A stretch of DNA of 64,000 bases from Pseudomonas libanensis (lineage in GTDB: Bacteria > Pseudomonadota > Gammaproteobacteria > Pseudomonadales > Pseudomonadaceae), in the NCBI RefSeq assembly GCF_001439685.1, contig NZ_JYLH01000023.1, forward strand, positions 1 to 64,000, read 5' to 3'. The notes beneath the pieces were generated by a model that searched no databases, had not been told where the DNA came from, and saw only the letters and a list, made by a program, of their open reading frames with translations. This document shows, piece by piece, positions 16,887 through 25,925 of the stretch; the stretch's first letter is position 1, and each line of letters starts with the position of its first letter. A program made the translations under genes and the position numbers.

Positions 16887-18113
16887 TCAGTTCAAGACTT
16901 CGCTCAGGGGTATGAAATTGACCCGGTCGCCAACGGCTAATGTGGTCCCTTCCATCACCTCCACAAACCCCTGCGCCCACGCCGCGCTGCGCAGCACGCC
17001 GGAACTCTGGTTGTGGTAGATGACCGCCTTGCCCTGCTCGATACGCCCACGCAGGTATTCACGACGGTTACCCGGCTTGGGCCAGGCGAACCCTGCCGGC
17101 ACTTCGAAACGCAGCGGTTCTACCTGCGCCACACCTTGCAGGCGTAGCAAATAGGGGCGCGCCAACAGCGCAAAGGTCACCAGGGTCGAGGCCGGATTGC
17201 CGGGCAGGCCGATTACCGGCACGCCACGGAAATGCCCGAAGGTCAGCGGCTTGCCTGGCTTGATCGCCAGCTTCCACAGTGCCAGCTCGCCATCTTCACG
17301 CAGGGCAATACCGAGGAAGTCCGCTTCGCCTACCGACACACCGCCGGTGGACAGGATCAGGTCGACGCCGCCCAGGCCCGCCAGGCGCGTGCGGGTCTGT
17401 TCCAAATCATCCGGCAGGATCCCCGCATCGATCACTTCACAGCCCATGCGTGTCAGCCAACTGCACAGGACGCGGCGGTTGCTGTTGTAGATCTGCCCCG
17501 GGCCCAGCGGCAACCCCGGCTCGATCAGCTCATCGCCTGTCGACAATACGGCCACGCGCACGCGGCGCACCACGTCGAGACGATCACGTCCAAGGGACGC
17601 GGCCAGGCCCAGCTCGATGGGGCCCAATCGGGTACCGGCGGTGAGCACGCATTCACCGACCGTGGTTTCCTGGCCCTGGGGGCGAATGTTGTCGCCCACT
17701 TGCAGCGGCTCGGTAAAACTGACGCGCTGGTCGGCATGCACCACGGCGTTTTCCTGCATTTGCACGCAGTCCGCGCCCTGGGGTACCGGCGCGCCGGTAA
17801 AGATGCGGGCGCAGGTGCCGGGCGCCAACGGCTCGGGCGCATTGCCGGCGAAAATGCGTTGGCTCACCACCAGCGGTTCGCCGGTCCAATCCGCCAGGCG
17901 CACGGCGTAGCCGTCCATGGCACTGTTGGGCCAGGGCGGCAGGTCAAGTGTTGAGATCAGGTCCTGGGCCAAGACCCGGCCGTCGCACTCAGCCAGGGGC
18001 AGCGCTTGCTGCTCGCGAATCGATGCGGCTTCGGCCATGGCCAGCAGACGCTGCACGGCGTCTTCCACCGGCATCAGTGCGCCGACCTTGCCCGGCTTAC
18101 CCACGGGATTCAC
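16887..18113 (-). CDS. moeA: Molybdopterin molybdenumtransferase MoeA
   Basis: 408 residues. It inserts molybdate into adenylylated molybdopterin. Family blocks are present: PWPNSAMDGYA near residue 63, RIFTGAPVPQGAD near 112, LSTGDEL near 190, STGGVSVGEADF near 255, GLPGNPAS near 308. The start 18113 overlaps the moaB stop by 17 bases; ATG at residue 14 (MPVEDAVQRLL) is an alternative. Confidence 0.93.
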   Translation of the reverse strand: MNPVGKPGKVGALMPVEDAVQRLLAMAEAASIREQQALPLAECDGRVLAQDLISTLDLPPWPNSAMDGYAVRLADWTGEPLVVSQRIFAGNAPEPLAPGTCARIFTGAPVPQGADCVQMQENAVVHADQRVSFTEPLQVGDNIRPQGQETTVGECVLTAGTRLGPIELGLAASLGRDRLDVVRRVRVAVLSTGDELIEPGLPLGPGQIYNSNRRVLCSWLTRMGCEVIDAGILPDDLEQTRTRLAGLGGVDLILSTGGVSVGEADFLGIALREDGELALWKLAIKPGKPLTFGHFRGVPVIGLPGNPASTLVTFALLARPYLLRLQGVAQVEPLRFEVPAGFAWPKPGNRREYLRGRIEQGKAVIYHNQSSGVLRSAAWAQGFVEVMEGTTLAVGDRVNFIPLSEVLN

Positions 18114-18636
18114 AGGGTTCAGCCTGTTTCAGATGCGGGACGAAGTTGCACGGGCGGTGACGGCTATCCAGTTGCTCGGCGAGGATGCCGTCCCAACCGG
18201 TGCGCACGGCGTTGGTGGAACCCGGCAGGCAGCACACCAGGGTGCCATTGGCCAGGCCGGCCAGCGCGCGCGATTGCACGGTGGAAGTGCCGATATCGGC
18301 CACGGATATCTGGCGGAACAGCTCGCCAAAGCCGTCGACCTGTTTGTCGAGCAGGCAGCTCACGGCTTCGGGGGTGCTGTCGCGGCCTGTGAAGCCGGTA
18401 CCGCCGGTAATCAGCACCACTTGCACAACGTCTTCGGCGATCCAGTGGGCAACCTGGGCGCGGATCTTGTAGAGGTCGTCCTTGAGCAGTACGCGCTCGG
18501 CCAGGTGGTGGCCAGCAGCAGTCAGGCGGTCGACGAACACCTGGCCGGAGGTGTCGGTGTCCAGGGTGCGGGTGTCGCTGACGGTCAATACAGCAATATT
18601 CAGGGGTACGAAGGGCGCATCGGCCTTGGCTTTCAT
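18097..18636 (-). CDS. moaB: Molybdenum cofactor biosynthesis protein MoaB
   Basis: 179 residues. MoCF-fold protein that, like MogA, adenylylates molybdopterin. VLTVSDTR (about 16-23), TGGTGFTGRD and GTSTVQSRA are the family nucleotide/pterin contacts, and CLPGSTNA is conserved. It precedes moeA in one transcript and is divergent from mobA, giving a compact cofactor locus. Confidence 0.93.
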   Translation of the reverse strand: MKAKADAPFVPLNIAVLTVSDTRTLDTDTSGQVFVDRLTAAGHHLAERVLLKDDLYKIRAQVAHWIAEDVVQVVLITGGTGFTGRDSTPEAVSCLLDKQVDGFGELFRQISVADIGTSTVQSRALAGLANGTLVCCLPGSTNAVRTGWDGILAEQLDSRHRPCNFVPHLKQAEPCESRG

Positions 18637-18712
18637 GGCACGGTCCGGTTGTCGAAGGAACAGCCCGATGTTATATCACAGGCCCCCATTTACGTGCCGC
18701 TGCGGAACCACC

Positions 18713-19315
18713 ATGTCTCTTGAATCTTCACCCCTGCCCTGTTCGATCCTGCTGTTGGCCGGTGGTCGCGGCCAACGCATGGGCGGCCAGGACAAAGGGC
18801 TGCTGCAATGGCGGGGCGAACCCTTGATTGCCCACCTGCAACGGCTGGCCCGGCCGCTCACCGATGACCTGATCATCTCGTGCAATCGCAACCATGAACG
18901 CTATGCGCCTTATGCCGATCAATTGGTGAGCGATGACAACCTGGACTTTCCCGGACCGCTTGCCGGTATCCGTGCCGGACTGCTCGCGGCACGCCATGAG
19001 CATCTGCTGATCCTGCCGTGCGATGTACCGCAGATCGATGAGCGACTACTCGCCGACTTGCGTGAGACCGCCCAACGCAACCGGCAGCTGCCGGTGATGG
19101 TGCGCCAGGGCGAGTTCTGGGAACCCTTGCTGTGCATCATCCCGACCAGCCTGAAAAACCAAGTGGAACAGGCCTGGCAAGCGGGTGAGCGCAGCCCGCG
19201 CAAGATCTTGCTGGAACTGGGTGGCGTGGCCCTGCAATGCCCGGCCGATGACCCGCGCCTGGCCAACCTTAATACGCCCGAGCTGTTGCACCCACGGGCT
19301 GGCGTGTCAGAATGA
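18713..19315 (+). CDS. mobA: Molybdenum cofactor guanylyltransferase MobA
   Basis: 200 residues. It joins GMP to Mo-molybdopterin to form the bis-MGD cofactor. LLLAGGRGQRMGGQDKGLL is the N-terminal nucleotide-binding signature, DFPGPLAGI and the metal-binding PCDVPQID follow. ATG 18713 matches the family N-terminus; the upstream open frame from 18482 is the moaB shadow. It starts 76 bases from the divergent moaB start. Confidence 0.94.
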   Translation: MSLESSPLPCSILLLAGGRGQRMGGQDKGLLQWRGEPLIAHLQRLARPLTDDLIISCNRNHERYAPYADQLVSDDNLDFPGPLAGIRAGLLAARHEHLLILPCDVPQIDERLLADLRETAQRNRQLPVMVRQGEFWEPLLCIIPTSLKNQVEQAWQAGERSPRKILLELGGVALQCPADDPRLANLNTPELLHPRAGVSE

Positions 19316-19394
19316 GCCTTGCACAAGGAACTTTGCCGACGTCCCATACGTCACAAGGTCAGCAATTTAAAAGTATTCTCTCGGAGACAAACTC

Positions 19395-19616
19395 ATGACT
19401 CAACGGACCATCGCCGCTCTCATGCTTGCACTGGGCCTCGCCACCCTCGCCGGTTGCGCTTCGCCAACAGTGATCACCCTGAATGACGGTCGCGAAATCC
19501 AGGCCGTCGACACCCCGAAATTTGACGAAGATTCGGGCTTCTACGAATTCCAACAGCTTGACGGCAAGCGCACCCGCATCAACAAAGATCAGGTTCGCAC
19601 CGTTAAAGACCTGTAA
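19395..19616 (+). CDS. YgdI/YgdR-family small lipoprotein
   Basis: 73 residues. A signal peptide with lipobox LAGC (Cys21) is followed by a short SH3-like beta domain: VITLNDGREIQAVDTPKF and KRTRINKDQVRTVKDL. This family consists of abundant envelope lipoproteins of unknown role. A GGAG ribosome site lies in front of the start. A strong terminator follows 20 bases after the stop, so it is a single-gene transcript. Confidence 0.9.
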   Translation: MTQRTIAALMLALGLATLAGCASPTVITLNDGREIQAVDTPKFDEDSGFYEFQQLDGKRTRINKDQVRTVKDL

Positions 19617-19634
19617 GTCACAACGCTTGCACAC

Positions 19635-19662
19635 AAGGCCCGCCTCGCGCGGGCCTTGTTGT
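19635..19662 (+). terminator. Rho-independent terminator after the YgdI-like gene
   Basis: AAGGCCCGC and GCGGGCCTT form a 9-bp GC-rich stem followed by TGTTGTT. It separates the gene from the convergent RluA-type gene. Confidence 0.75.
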
Positions 19663-19671
19663 TCCTGGGGT

Positions 19672-20562
19672 TTACCAGTCGAGGATGATCCGGCTGCGGA
19701 AACTGCGTTCTTCACCGCTCACCGGGTCGATAAAACGCACGCCCTGGGCCAGCAGCTTGAGGGGGTTGGCATAGTCATCCTCGGCATCCTTGATCACCTC
19801 GGGGTAGAACGGGTCATTGCAGATACTCGCACCGAGCGCGGTCATGTGCACGCGCAACTGGTGCTTCTTGCCGGTCACCGGGAACAGGCCGTAGCGCCAT
19901 AAGTCGCCGTTTTTCTCTCGCACTTGCACAGCTGTTTCGGTGTTACTGGCGCCCTGCCCTTCCTGCATTCGAAAGAACGGCTCGCCATCCACCAGGCGGC
20001 TTTTGTGCACCAGGGGAAAGCTCAGGTCCGGCAGGGCCGGCGCTATAGCTTCGTAGAATTTATCGATGCGCCGCGTGGGAAACAGTTGCTGATAAGCCGA
20101 GCGGCTTTGCGGGTTGGCAGAGAACAGCACCAGCCCCGCCGTATGCCGGTCGATACGGTGCAGGGGCACCAGCGCGGGGTTGTCCAGGCGCCGGATCAGG
20201 CGACGCAGCAGCGTCTGCTCAACGTACTCGCCAGCAGGCGTAACCGGCAGGAAATGCGGCTTGTCCGCCACCACCAGGTGTTCATCGGCGTACAGGATGC
20301 TTTCCTGTACCGGGATCACTTTCTCGTTGGGCACTTCGCGAAAGTAATAGATGCACAGGCCTTCCTTGTAGGCCAGGTCCAGCCTGATCGGGCTGCCATT
20401 GATATCCAGTACCCTGCCCCGGGCAATCCGGTCCAGCCACTGTTCGCGGCCGATGGCCGGGAAGTGCTCGCACAGGCAATCGAGCACCGTCCCCCAGGGG
20501 CCTGGGGGCAGGTACAAGGTACTGGCTTGGTGCTGGGAGGGGGAGAAACCTGAAGTGGACAT
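19672..20562 (-). CDS. RluA-family pseudouridine synthase
   Basis: 296 residues. The catalytic motif HRIDRHTAGLVLF carries the nucleophilic Asp, preceded by ILYADEHLVVADKP and followed by GKKHQLRVHM; these are RluA/RluC/RluD family blocks. An N-terminal S4-like part (REQWLDRIARGRVL) is present. The RNA target cannot be told from sequence. ATG 20562 is used because residues upstream are unlike the family. Confidence 0.88.
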   Translation of the reverse strand: MSTSGFSPSQHQASTLYLPPGPWGTVLDCLCEHFPAIGREQWLDRIARGRVLDINGSPIRLDLAYKEGLCIYYFREVPNEKVIPVQESILYADEHLVVADKPHFLPVTPAGEYVEQTLLRRLIRRLDNPALVPLHRIDRHTAGLVLFSANPQSRSAYQQLFPTRRIDKFYEAIAPALPDLSFPLVHKSRLVDGEPFFRMQEGQGASNTETAVQVREKNGDLWRYGLFPVTGKKHQLRVHMTALGASICNDPFYPEVIKDAEDDYANPLKLLAQGVRFIDPVSGEERSFRSRIILDW

Positions 20563-20630
20563 GCAGATGCTCAGAGCCTGGAAACAGGCGGGCATTATCG
20601 CGCATGGTGCAAGATTGCCTAGGGCCTATC

Positions 20631-20966
20631 TCAGGCCTTGGCCAATTGCGCCCGCAGGACCGGCGACGCGCTCGCGGCCTCGGTGAACTCCTTGAGCCAG
20701 CGCAATACGTCTACTGCTTCCCAACGGCCCGGATCATACAGCGCGTAAAGCAAGCCCTGGTAACCCACCACATCCAGCTGCTTGTGATAACCGGCCCGCT
20801 GGAACAGGGCCTCGATTTCCGCAAAACAGGTGTTGAAATGCACTTTGTTAAACGGCGTCTTGCCTTCCGTGACCAAGCCATCGAGGCGCAGCTCCTTTAC
20901 CGCGTCACGCACGACATCGGCAGACATGCGATTGACGCTGCTTTTCAGTTGTTCAACATTCACCAC
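20631..20966 (-). CDS. Conserved 111-residue protein behind an SOS (LexA) box
   Basis: I do not recognise the family. The protein is soluble and mostly helical, with VRDAVKELRLDGL, PFNKVHFNTCFAEIEALF and YALYDPGRWEAVDVLRWLKEF segments, and has no signal or membrane segment. The start is GTG 20966 (or GTG 20963) with AGAGGGA upstream. A LexA-type palindrome CTGTACGAATATACAG lies 23 bases before the start, which predicts DNA-damage induction. Confidence 0.8.
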   Translation of the reverse strand: MVNVEQLKSSVNRMSADVVRDAVKELRLDGLVTEGKTPFNKVHFNTCFAEIEALFQRAGYHKQLDVVGYQGLLYALYDPGRWEAVDVLRWLKEFTEAASASPVLRAQLAKA

Positions 20967-20988
20967 GGGCGTTCCCTCTATTCAATCG

Positions 20989-21004
20989 CTGTACGAATAT
21001 ACAG
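20989..21004 (-). promoter_or_regulatory. LexA (SOS) box
   Basis: CTGTACGAATATACAG has CTG-N10-CAG geometry and 12 of 16 positions in perfect dyad, close to the gammaproteobacterial SOS consensus CTGTATATATATACAG. It overlaps the likely -10 region of the 111-residue gene (start 20966). Confidence 0.85.
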
Positions 21005-21040
21005 TAACGTAATATTGGGAAACCCGCCATCGCATAAATT

Positions 21041-21277
21041 TCAGCGCAGGAAGGCGACGACCTGATCACTGTCGAATGGCCAGTCCAGTTCCGCCCCGGT
21101 GTCGACCCGCCGCAGTACCGGGATCCTTAGGCCGTAGGCTTCGGTCAAGTCTACTGGATCGGCGATATCCACCAACTCCACCAGCAGTCCGCGTTCGACG
21201 AGCGGCATGATCTCGGCTTCGGCAATCTCACAAAGATGGCAACCCAGGGTGCCGAACAGCTGGCATTCAGGAAGCAT
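21041..21277 (-). CDS. Glutaredoxin-like (DUF836) protein
   Basis: 78 residues with a thioredoxin-like fold: LFGTLGCHLCEIAEAEI carries a CHLC redox pair near the N-terminus and IPVLRR supplies the cis-Pro segment. These small proteins are predicted cytosolic thiol reductants. It stands alone between the SOS-box gene and the antiporter, with 143 bases to the latter. Confidence 0.85.
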   Translation of the reverse strand: MLPECQLFGTLGCHLCEIAEAEIMPLVERGLLVELVDIADPVDLTEAYGLRIPVLRRVDTGAELDWPFDSDQVVAFLR

Positions 21278-21426
21278 GACGAAAGCACTCGGTCAACAAA
21301 CGGACCACCATTCTAAGTCATCCACAGCGCGTTCCCATAAAACACCTGACGCAGATCACGATGGCCTATAACTGATTCAGCGATTCTCGCGGCTTTTTTG
21401 CCCGTCCACCTGCAACGGAGATGCCC

Positions 21427-23157
21427 GTGTTTGCCAACCTGCTGATCATCCTGGCCTCATCTTTGGTGGTGATTGCGCTGTTTCGCCGGCTGCAACTGCC
21501 GCCGGTGCTGGGCTACCTGTGCGTGGGCCTGGCGGTGGGTCCGACTGCTTTGGACTGGGTGAACGATAACGAGGACCTGCCGGACCTGGCCGAGATGGGC
21601 GTGGTGTTCCTGCTGTTTTCCCTGGGCCTGGAGTTTTCCCTGTCGAAAATGTTTGCCCTGCGCCGCGTGGTGTTTGGCCTGGGCAGTTTACAGGTACTGG
21701 GCTGCGGGGCGCTGCTGGGTGGCCTATTGATGGGCTTTGGCCTGGCGCCGGGCATTGCGCTGTTGCTGGGTGCAGGGTTGGCGTTGTCGTCCACGGCCAT
21801 CGTCAGCAAGGAATTGACCAGCCTCGGTGAGATCTTCAGCAGCCATGGCCAGAATGCGATTGGCGTGCTGCTGTTCCAGGACGTGGTGGCGGTACTGCTG
21901 CTGACGCTGGTGCCAGTGTTTGCCGGCAGCAGTGACCAAGCCTGGTACTGGGCGCTGCCGCTGACCCTGGGCAAGACTGTGGTGTTGTTCGCGGGCCTGT
22001 TATTCGCCAGCCGCTGGTTGCTGCCGCGGTTGTTTCGTGAAGTCGCGGCGTCCCATTCGGCGGAGTTGTTTGTATTGCTGGCGCTGGTGATTGTGCTGCT
22101 CACGGCCTGGCTCACCCATCTGCTCGGCCTGTCCCCTGCCCTTGGGGCGTTCCTGGCCGGCATGTTGCTGGGTGAAAGTCATTATCGTCACCAGATCGAA
22201 GCGGATATCCGACCGTTCCGAGACATTCTGCTGGGGCTGTTTTTTGTCAGCATCGGCATGTTGATCGACTTGCAGTTGTTCATCGGCCATAGCCTGTTGA
22301 TCCTTGGCCTGACCCTCACGCTGATGCTGGTCAAAGGTTGCGTAGTCGCCACACTGGTCAAGCTGCGTGGCAGCGACACCGAAACCGCCTGGCGCAGCGG
22401 CCTGGCCCTGGCCCAGGGTGGCGAGTTCTGTTTTGCGTTGATGGCGCAGATGCAACAGAGCCGGCTGATTCCGGATCAATTCAACGGCCTGCTACTGGCC
22501 GCCACGTTCTGTTCGATGCTGTTGACGCCGTTGCTGTTGCGCGCAGCGCCGGCCATTGCCCTGCGCCTGCACCGCAAGCCCAACCAGCAGGTGCAACTGG
22601 AGCAGATCACCGCGCTCAATGCGCAACTGCATGGGCACGTGGTGATTTGTGGTTATGGGCGGGTGGGCCAATCCATCGGGCGTTTTTTGCGCCGCGAACA
22701 CCAGGCGTTTATCGCCCTGGATGACGACCCCGAACGCGTACACGAAGCCGCCACCGAGGACAGCAGCGTGCATTATGGCGACTGCCGCCGTGGCGCCTTG
22801 CTCAGTGCCGTCGGCCTGGAGCGGGCGCGGTTGGTGGTGATCGCCGTGGACAACAGCGATGTCGCCCTGCTGGTGCTCAAGGAAGCGCGGCGGATCAACC
22901 CTGAGGTGCCGATCCTGGTGCGCACTCGCGATGACAGCCAGTTGGCTGAGCTCAAGGCCGCCGGTGCCAGTGAGGTGGTGCCTGAGCTGCTGGAGTCAAG
23001 CCTGATGCTCGCCTCCCACGCGCTGATCCTGCTGGGCCTGCCGGACCAACAGGTACAGGCGCGGGTCGATGAAGTGCGGCATAACCACTATCGCCTGTTG
23101 CACGGATTCGATCCGCAGCCCCGCGCTGATGAAGAGGCGCCGATCAATCCTGACTGA
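21427..23157 (+). CDS. CPA2-family cation:proton antiporter (KefB/KefC-like) with RCK domain
   Basis: 576 residues. About 12-13 membrane helices (1-375) contain the exchanger core (LGYLCVGLAVGPTALDWV, LLFSLGLEFSL, FLAGMLLGES). A cytosolic RCK/TrkA-N domain follows, with the Rossmann motif VVICGYGRVGQSIG near residue 401. It probably exchanges K+ or Na+ for protons. GGAG lies six bases before GTG 21427 but directly abuts ATG 21421, so GTG is the likelier start. The 3' end overlaps the convergent amt gene by 14 bases. Confidence 0.9.
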   Translation: MFANLLIILASSLVVIALFRRLQLPPVLGYLCVGLAVGPTALDWVNDNEDLPDLAEMGVVFLLFSLGLEFSLSKMFALRRVVFGLGSLQVLGCGALLGGLLMGFGLAPGIALLLGAGLALSSTAIVSKELTSLGEIFSSHGQNAIGVLLFQDVVAVLLLTLVPVFAGSSDQAWYWALPLTLGKTVVLFAGLLFASRWLLPRLFREVAASHSAELFVLLALVIVLLTAWLTHLLGLSPALGAFLAGMLLGESHYRHQIEADIRPFRDILLGLFFVSIGMLIDLQLFIGHSLLILGLTLTLMLVKGCVVATLVKLRGSDTETAWRSGLALAQGGEFCFALMAQMQQSRLIPDQFNGLLLAATFCSMLLTPLLLRAAPAIALRLHRKPNQQVQLEQITALNAQLHGHVVICGYGRVGQSIGRFLRREHQAFIALDDDPERVHEAATEDSSVHYGDCRRGALLSAVGLERARLVVIAVDNSDVALLVLKEARRINPEVPILVRTRDDSQLAELKAAGASEVVPELLESSLMLASHALILLGLPDQQVQARVDEVRHNHYRLLHGFDPQPRADEEAPINPD

Positions 23158-24352
23158 CCGCGCCAATCTTGTGGATCGACAGGTCGGCACCGTAATACTC
23201 TTCTTCCTGGCTCAGGCGCAGGCCGTGCATGCGCTTGATCGCGCCGTACACCAGCAAGCCGCCGCCAAAGGCCACCACCACGCCAAGGCCGGTGCCGATC
23301 AACTGGCTGATCAGGCTCACGCCGCCCAGCCCACCCAGGGCGGTCTGCCCGAAGATGCCGCAGGCGATACCGCCCCACACCCCACACAAGCCATGCAAGG
23401 GCCATACACCCAGCACGTCATCGATCTTCCAACGATCCTGGGCGGCGATAAAACACCACACAAACAGCCCTCCGGCAATGGCCCCCGTGACCAGCGCGCC
23501 CACCGGGTGCATCAGGTCGGAACCGGCGCAGATCGCCACCAGCCCGGCCAATGGGCCGTTGTGCAGGAAGCCCGGGTCGTTACGCCCAATCACCAGCGCG
23601 GCAACCGTGCCGCCGACCATGGCCATCAACGAATTGACCGCCACCAGGCCACTGACCCCATCCAGGGTTTGCGCACTCATCACGTTAAAGCCAAACCAAC
23701 CCACGATCAGGATCCACGACCCCAGCGCCAGGAAGGGAATGCTCGACGGCGCAAACGCCACCAGACGTCCTTCGCGATAACGCCCGTTGCGAGGGCCCAG
23801 CAGCAACACGGCTGCCAGCGCCAGCCAACCGCCCATGGCGTGTACCACCACGGAACCGGCAAAGTCGTGGAAGCCGGCACCAAAGGTTACGAGCAGCCAA
23901 GCTTGCAGGCCGAAGTTGCCGTTCCACACCATGCCTTCGAAAAAGGGGTAGATAAACGCCACGATCAGCGCGGTGGCGCACAGCTGCGGAGCAAACTTTG
24001 CTCGCTCGGCAATGCCGCCGGAAATGATGGCCGGGATGGCCGCAGCGAAGGTCAGCAGGAAGAAAAACTTCACCAGGCCGTAGCCCTGATCGGCACTGAT
24101 CACGGCTGCTGGTTGCATGAAGTTCACGCCATAGGAGATCCAATAGCCTATAAAGAAATAGGCCAGAGTGGAGATCGCGAAGTCGCTGAGAATTTTCGAC
24201 AAGGCGTTGACTTGGTTCTTCTGGCGCACCGTGCCGACTTCCAGGAAGGCAAAACCGGCGTGCATGGCCAGGACCATGACCGCACCAATCAGGATGAACA
24301 GGGTGTTGGAGCTATGGACAAGAGTGTCCACCGCACTTTGCAAATTTTCCAT
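23144..24352 (-). CDS. amt: Ammonium transporter, Amt family
   Basis: About 402 residues and 11 membrane helices. Family marks: GFAFLEVGTVRQKN near residue 33, GGIAERAKF, HDFAGSVVVHAMGG with pore histidine, and the second pore histidine in WPLHGLCGVWGG. ATG 24352 (MENLQSAVDTL) is chosen on family grounds although its ribosome site is weak; TTG 24400 is the other choice. No glnK gene is beside it, so PII regulation, if any, comes from elsewhere. Confidence 0.92.
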   Translation of the reverse strand: MENLQSAVDTLVHSSNTLFILIGAVMVLAMHAGFAFLEVGTVRQKNQVNALSKILSDFAISTLAYFFIGYWISYGVNFMQPAAVISADQGYGLVKFFFLLTFAAAIPAIISGGIAERAKFAPQLCATALIVAFIYPFFEGMVWNGNFGLQAWLLVTFGAGFHDFAGSVVVHAMGGWLALAAVLLLGPRNGRYREGRLVAFAPSSIPFLALGSWILIVGWFGFNVMSAQTLDGVSGLVAVNSLMAMVGGTVAALVIGRNDPGFLHNGPLAGLVAICAGSDLMHPVGALVTGAIAGGLFVWCFIAAQDRWKIDDVLGVWPLHGLCGVWGGIACGIFGQTALGGLGGVSLISQLIGTGLGVVVAFGGGLLVYGAIKRMHGLRLSQEEEYYGADLSIHKIGAVSQD

Positions 24353-24696
24353 GGAGGTTGGCAGGCCTGCATCAAGGCAAAAAGCACCAAAGCGGTTCAA
24401 GCCAGGGTTTTGCGCACTAAATTGGCACCGACGACCCCGCCCTTGTTAAGAGGGCGTGAACCGCTTTAGCGCAGCGATCAACACACAGGCCGTTGCCGAC
24501 AGGGTTTTTCCGCGGGTTTGAGTGATTTAGGGTAAGGTTTTTCAAGGCTTGCGCCACGACCGCCCGGATTCAGCGCAAGCCCCAGGGCCTGCGCACCAAG
24601 GCAAAGCAAAAGCTGTACCACACAATTGCACTGAACCTTCGGCGAACCCCGCGACTCGAAACCACACGTACAGATCAGCCACACACGGAGACAACT
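24353..24696. other. Intergenic region between divergent amt and the yqjD-like gene
   Basis: 344 bases without a gene. A hairpin CGCCCT-TGTTAAG-AGGGCG sits near 24438-24458. A GAACCT...TCGAA arrangement about 40-60 bases before the yqjD-like start vaguely recalls an AlgU (sigma-22) promoter but is not convincing. No clean sigma-54 site was found for amt: TGGTGC-N4-TTGCC on the minus strand is two bases too short. Confidence 0.4.
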
Positions 24697-25011
24697 ATGG
24701 CCGGTAAAACAGCAAAGACTGCTCAAGAGATACTGATGGCGGATTTTCAAACCCTGGTCAGTGATACCGAAAGGTTGCTGGACGACACTGCTGTGCTGGC
24801 CGGTGACCAGGCCGATGAGCTGCGCACCAAGATCCATGAGAGCCTGCTCAAGGCCCGCGAGACCCTGCAGTTGACCGAAGATTCGCTGCGTGAGCGCGGT
24901 CAGGCGGCGATCACTGCCACCGAAGACTACGTACAAGCCAACCCATGGCAGTCCGTCGGTATCGCTGCCGGCGTGGGCTTTTTGATCGGTCTGCTGGCTA
25001 CAAGGCGCTAA
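24697..25011 (+). CDS. ElaB/YqjD-type (DUF883) membrane-anchored protein
   Basis: 104 residues. A long amphipathic helical region (1-80) is followed by a C-terminal glycine-zipper membrane segment SVGIAAGVGFLIGLL and TRR. In E. coli the homologues are stress-induced inner-membrane proteins that bind ribosomes. First of three linked genes with YqjE- and YqjK-like products. Confidence 0.9.
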   Translation: MAGKTAKTAQEILMADFQTLVSDTERLLDDTAVLAGDQADELRTKIHESLLKARETLQLTEDSLRERGQAAITATEDYVQANPWQSVGIAAGVGFLIGLLATRR

Positions 25012-25016
25012 ATATC

Positions 25017-25421
25017 ATGTCTATCGGCGAATCCAGCTCGTCAACGAGCGCACATTCTTCAGGAACCAGTTCCACCTCCCGACGCCTGGGCGCTGCTGTG
25101 CTGGGCTTGCTGCACAGCCATGTGGAGTTGTTCGGCATCGAACTGCAGGAGCAAAAGGCCCGCACCGTCAGCCTGTTGCTGTTTGCCGGGCTGGCGTTGG
25201 TGTTTGCCCTGCTCTTGCTGGTGGGGTTGTCGACGCTGGTGATGATCCTGGTATGGGACACCGGCTACCGACTGACCGGGATCATTTGTCTTTGCGTGTT
25301 CTACAGCCTGGCCGCCGCATTCTGCGGGGTGCGCTTGAAAGCGGCGGTGTTCGATGAGTCCACGCCGTTCCACGCCACGCTTGAAGAGCTGGCCAATGAC
25401 CGGGAGCGCCTGCTGCCATGA
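25017..25421 (+). CDS. YqjE-like phage-holin-family membrane protein
   Basis: 134 residues. A Ser-rich N-terminus leads to HSHVELFGIELQEQK, then two membrane helices (about 51-75 and 82-105) and a charged tail. ATG 25017 lies 6 bases past the preceding stop. The family is grouped with holins by fold only; no lysis role is implied. Confidence 0.88.
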   Translation: MSIGESSSSTSAHSSGTSSTSRRLGAAVLGLLHSHVELFGIELQEQKARTVSLLLFAGLALVFALLLLVGLSTLVMILVWDTGYRLTGIICLCVFYSLAAAFCGVRLKAAVFDESTPFHATLEELANDRERLLP

Positions 25422-25759
25422 GCACGACTGAGATCCCGCAAAACACCTCCCGCCGGGAAATGCGCAAGGCGCTGATCCGCCTGCGCATGGAAATGCACCG
25501 CCAGGAAATCCGCCATGAGTCCCAGCAACTGATGGCGCCCCTGCAAAAAATGCGCAATATGCGCCACAACTGGCAGGACAGCCTGGGCATCAAGCACGCA
25601 CCACTGTGGGGCGTAGCGGCGGTGACGCTGATGGGCTTCTTTACCGGCAAGGGCGCCAAAGGTGGCAGTATCAGCAGCGTGACGCGCCTGATACGGCTAG
25701 GTGCCGGATTGATCCCGCTGATCAAACTGGCCATGCAAGGCGCTTCGCGCAAAAGCTGA
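25418..25759 (+). CDS. YqjK-like protein
   Basis: 113 residues with a basic N-terminal coiled region rich in Arg/Met (RREMRKALIRLRMEMHRQE) and two weak membrane segments near 62-77 and 90-105. The start overlaps the yqjE-like stop in ATGA. Function unknown; it forms a unit with the two preceding genes. Confidence 0.82.
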   Translation: MSTTEIPQNTSRREMRKALIRLRMEMHRQEIRHESQQLMAPLQKMRNMRHNWQDSLGIKHAPLWGVAAVTLMGFFTGKGAKGGSISSVTRLIRLGAGLIPLIKLAMQGASRKS

Positions 25760-25925
25760 CCTGGCGTGAGTCAAAAACCGTAATGACCCGATATGTTCTG
25801 GTCATTGCGGTATTTTGCGCTGCCTGTTAATTGATATCGACACTGGCGACCGTTGGATTCGCTTGCCCCACCGAGGCCGAACCGGGAAGCTGGACCTGTC
25901 ATTCACCGTACGGAGAGTACCCGCC

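Noticed and set aside
24353..24450. Sigma-54 promoter for amt
   Set aside because: The best match has GG and GC elements two bases too close together.
23069..24469. 466-codon plus-strand frame opposite amt
   Set aside because: Shadow frame; His/Gln/Arg-rich composition typical of antisense of a membrane protein.
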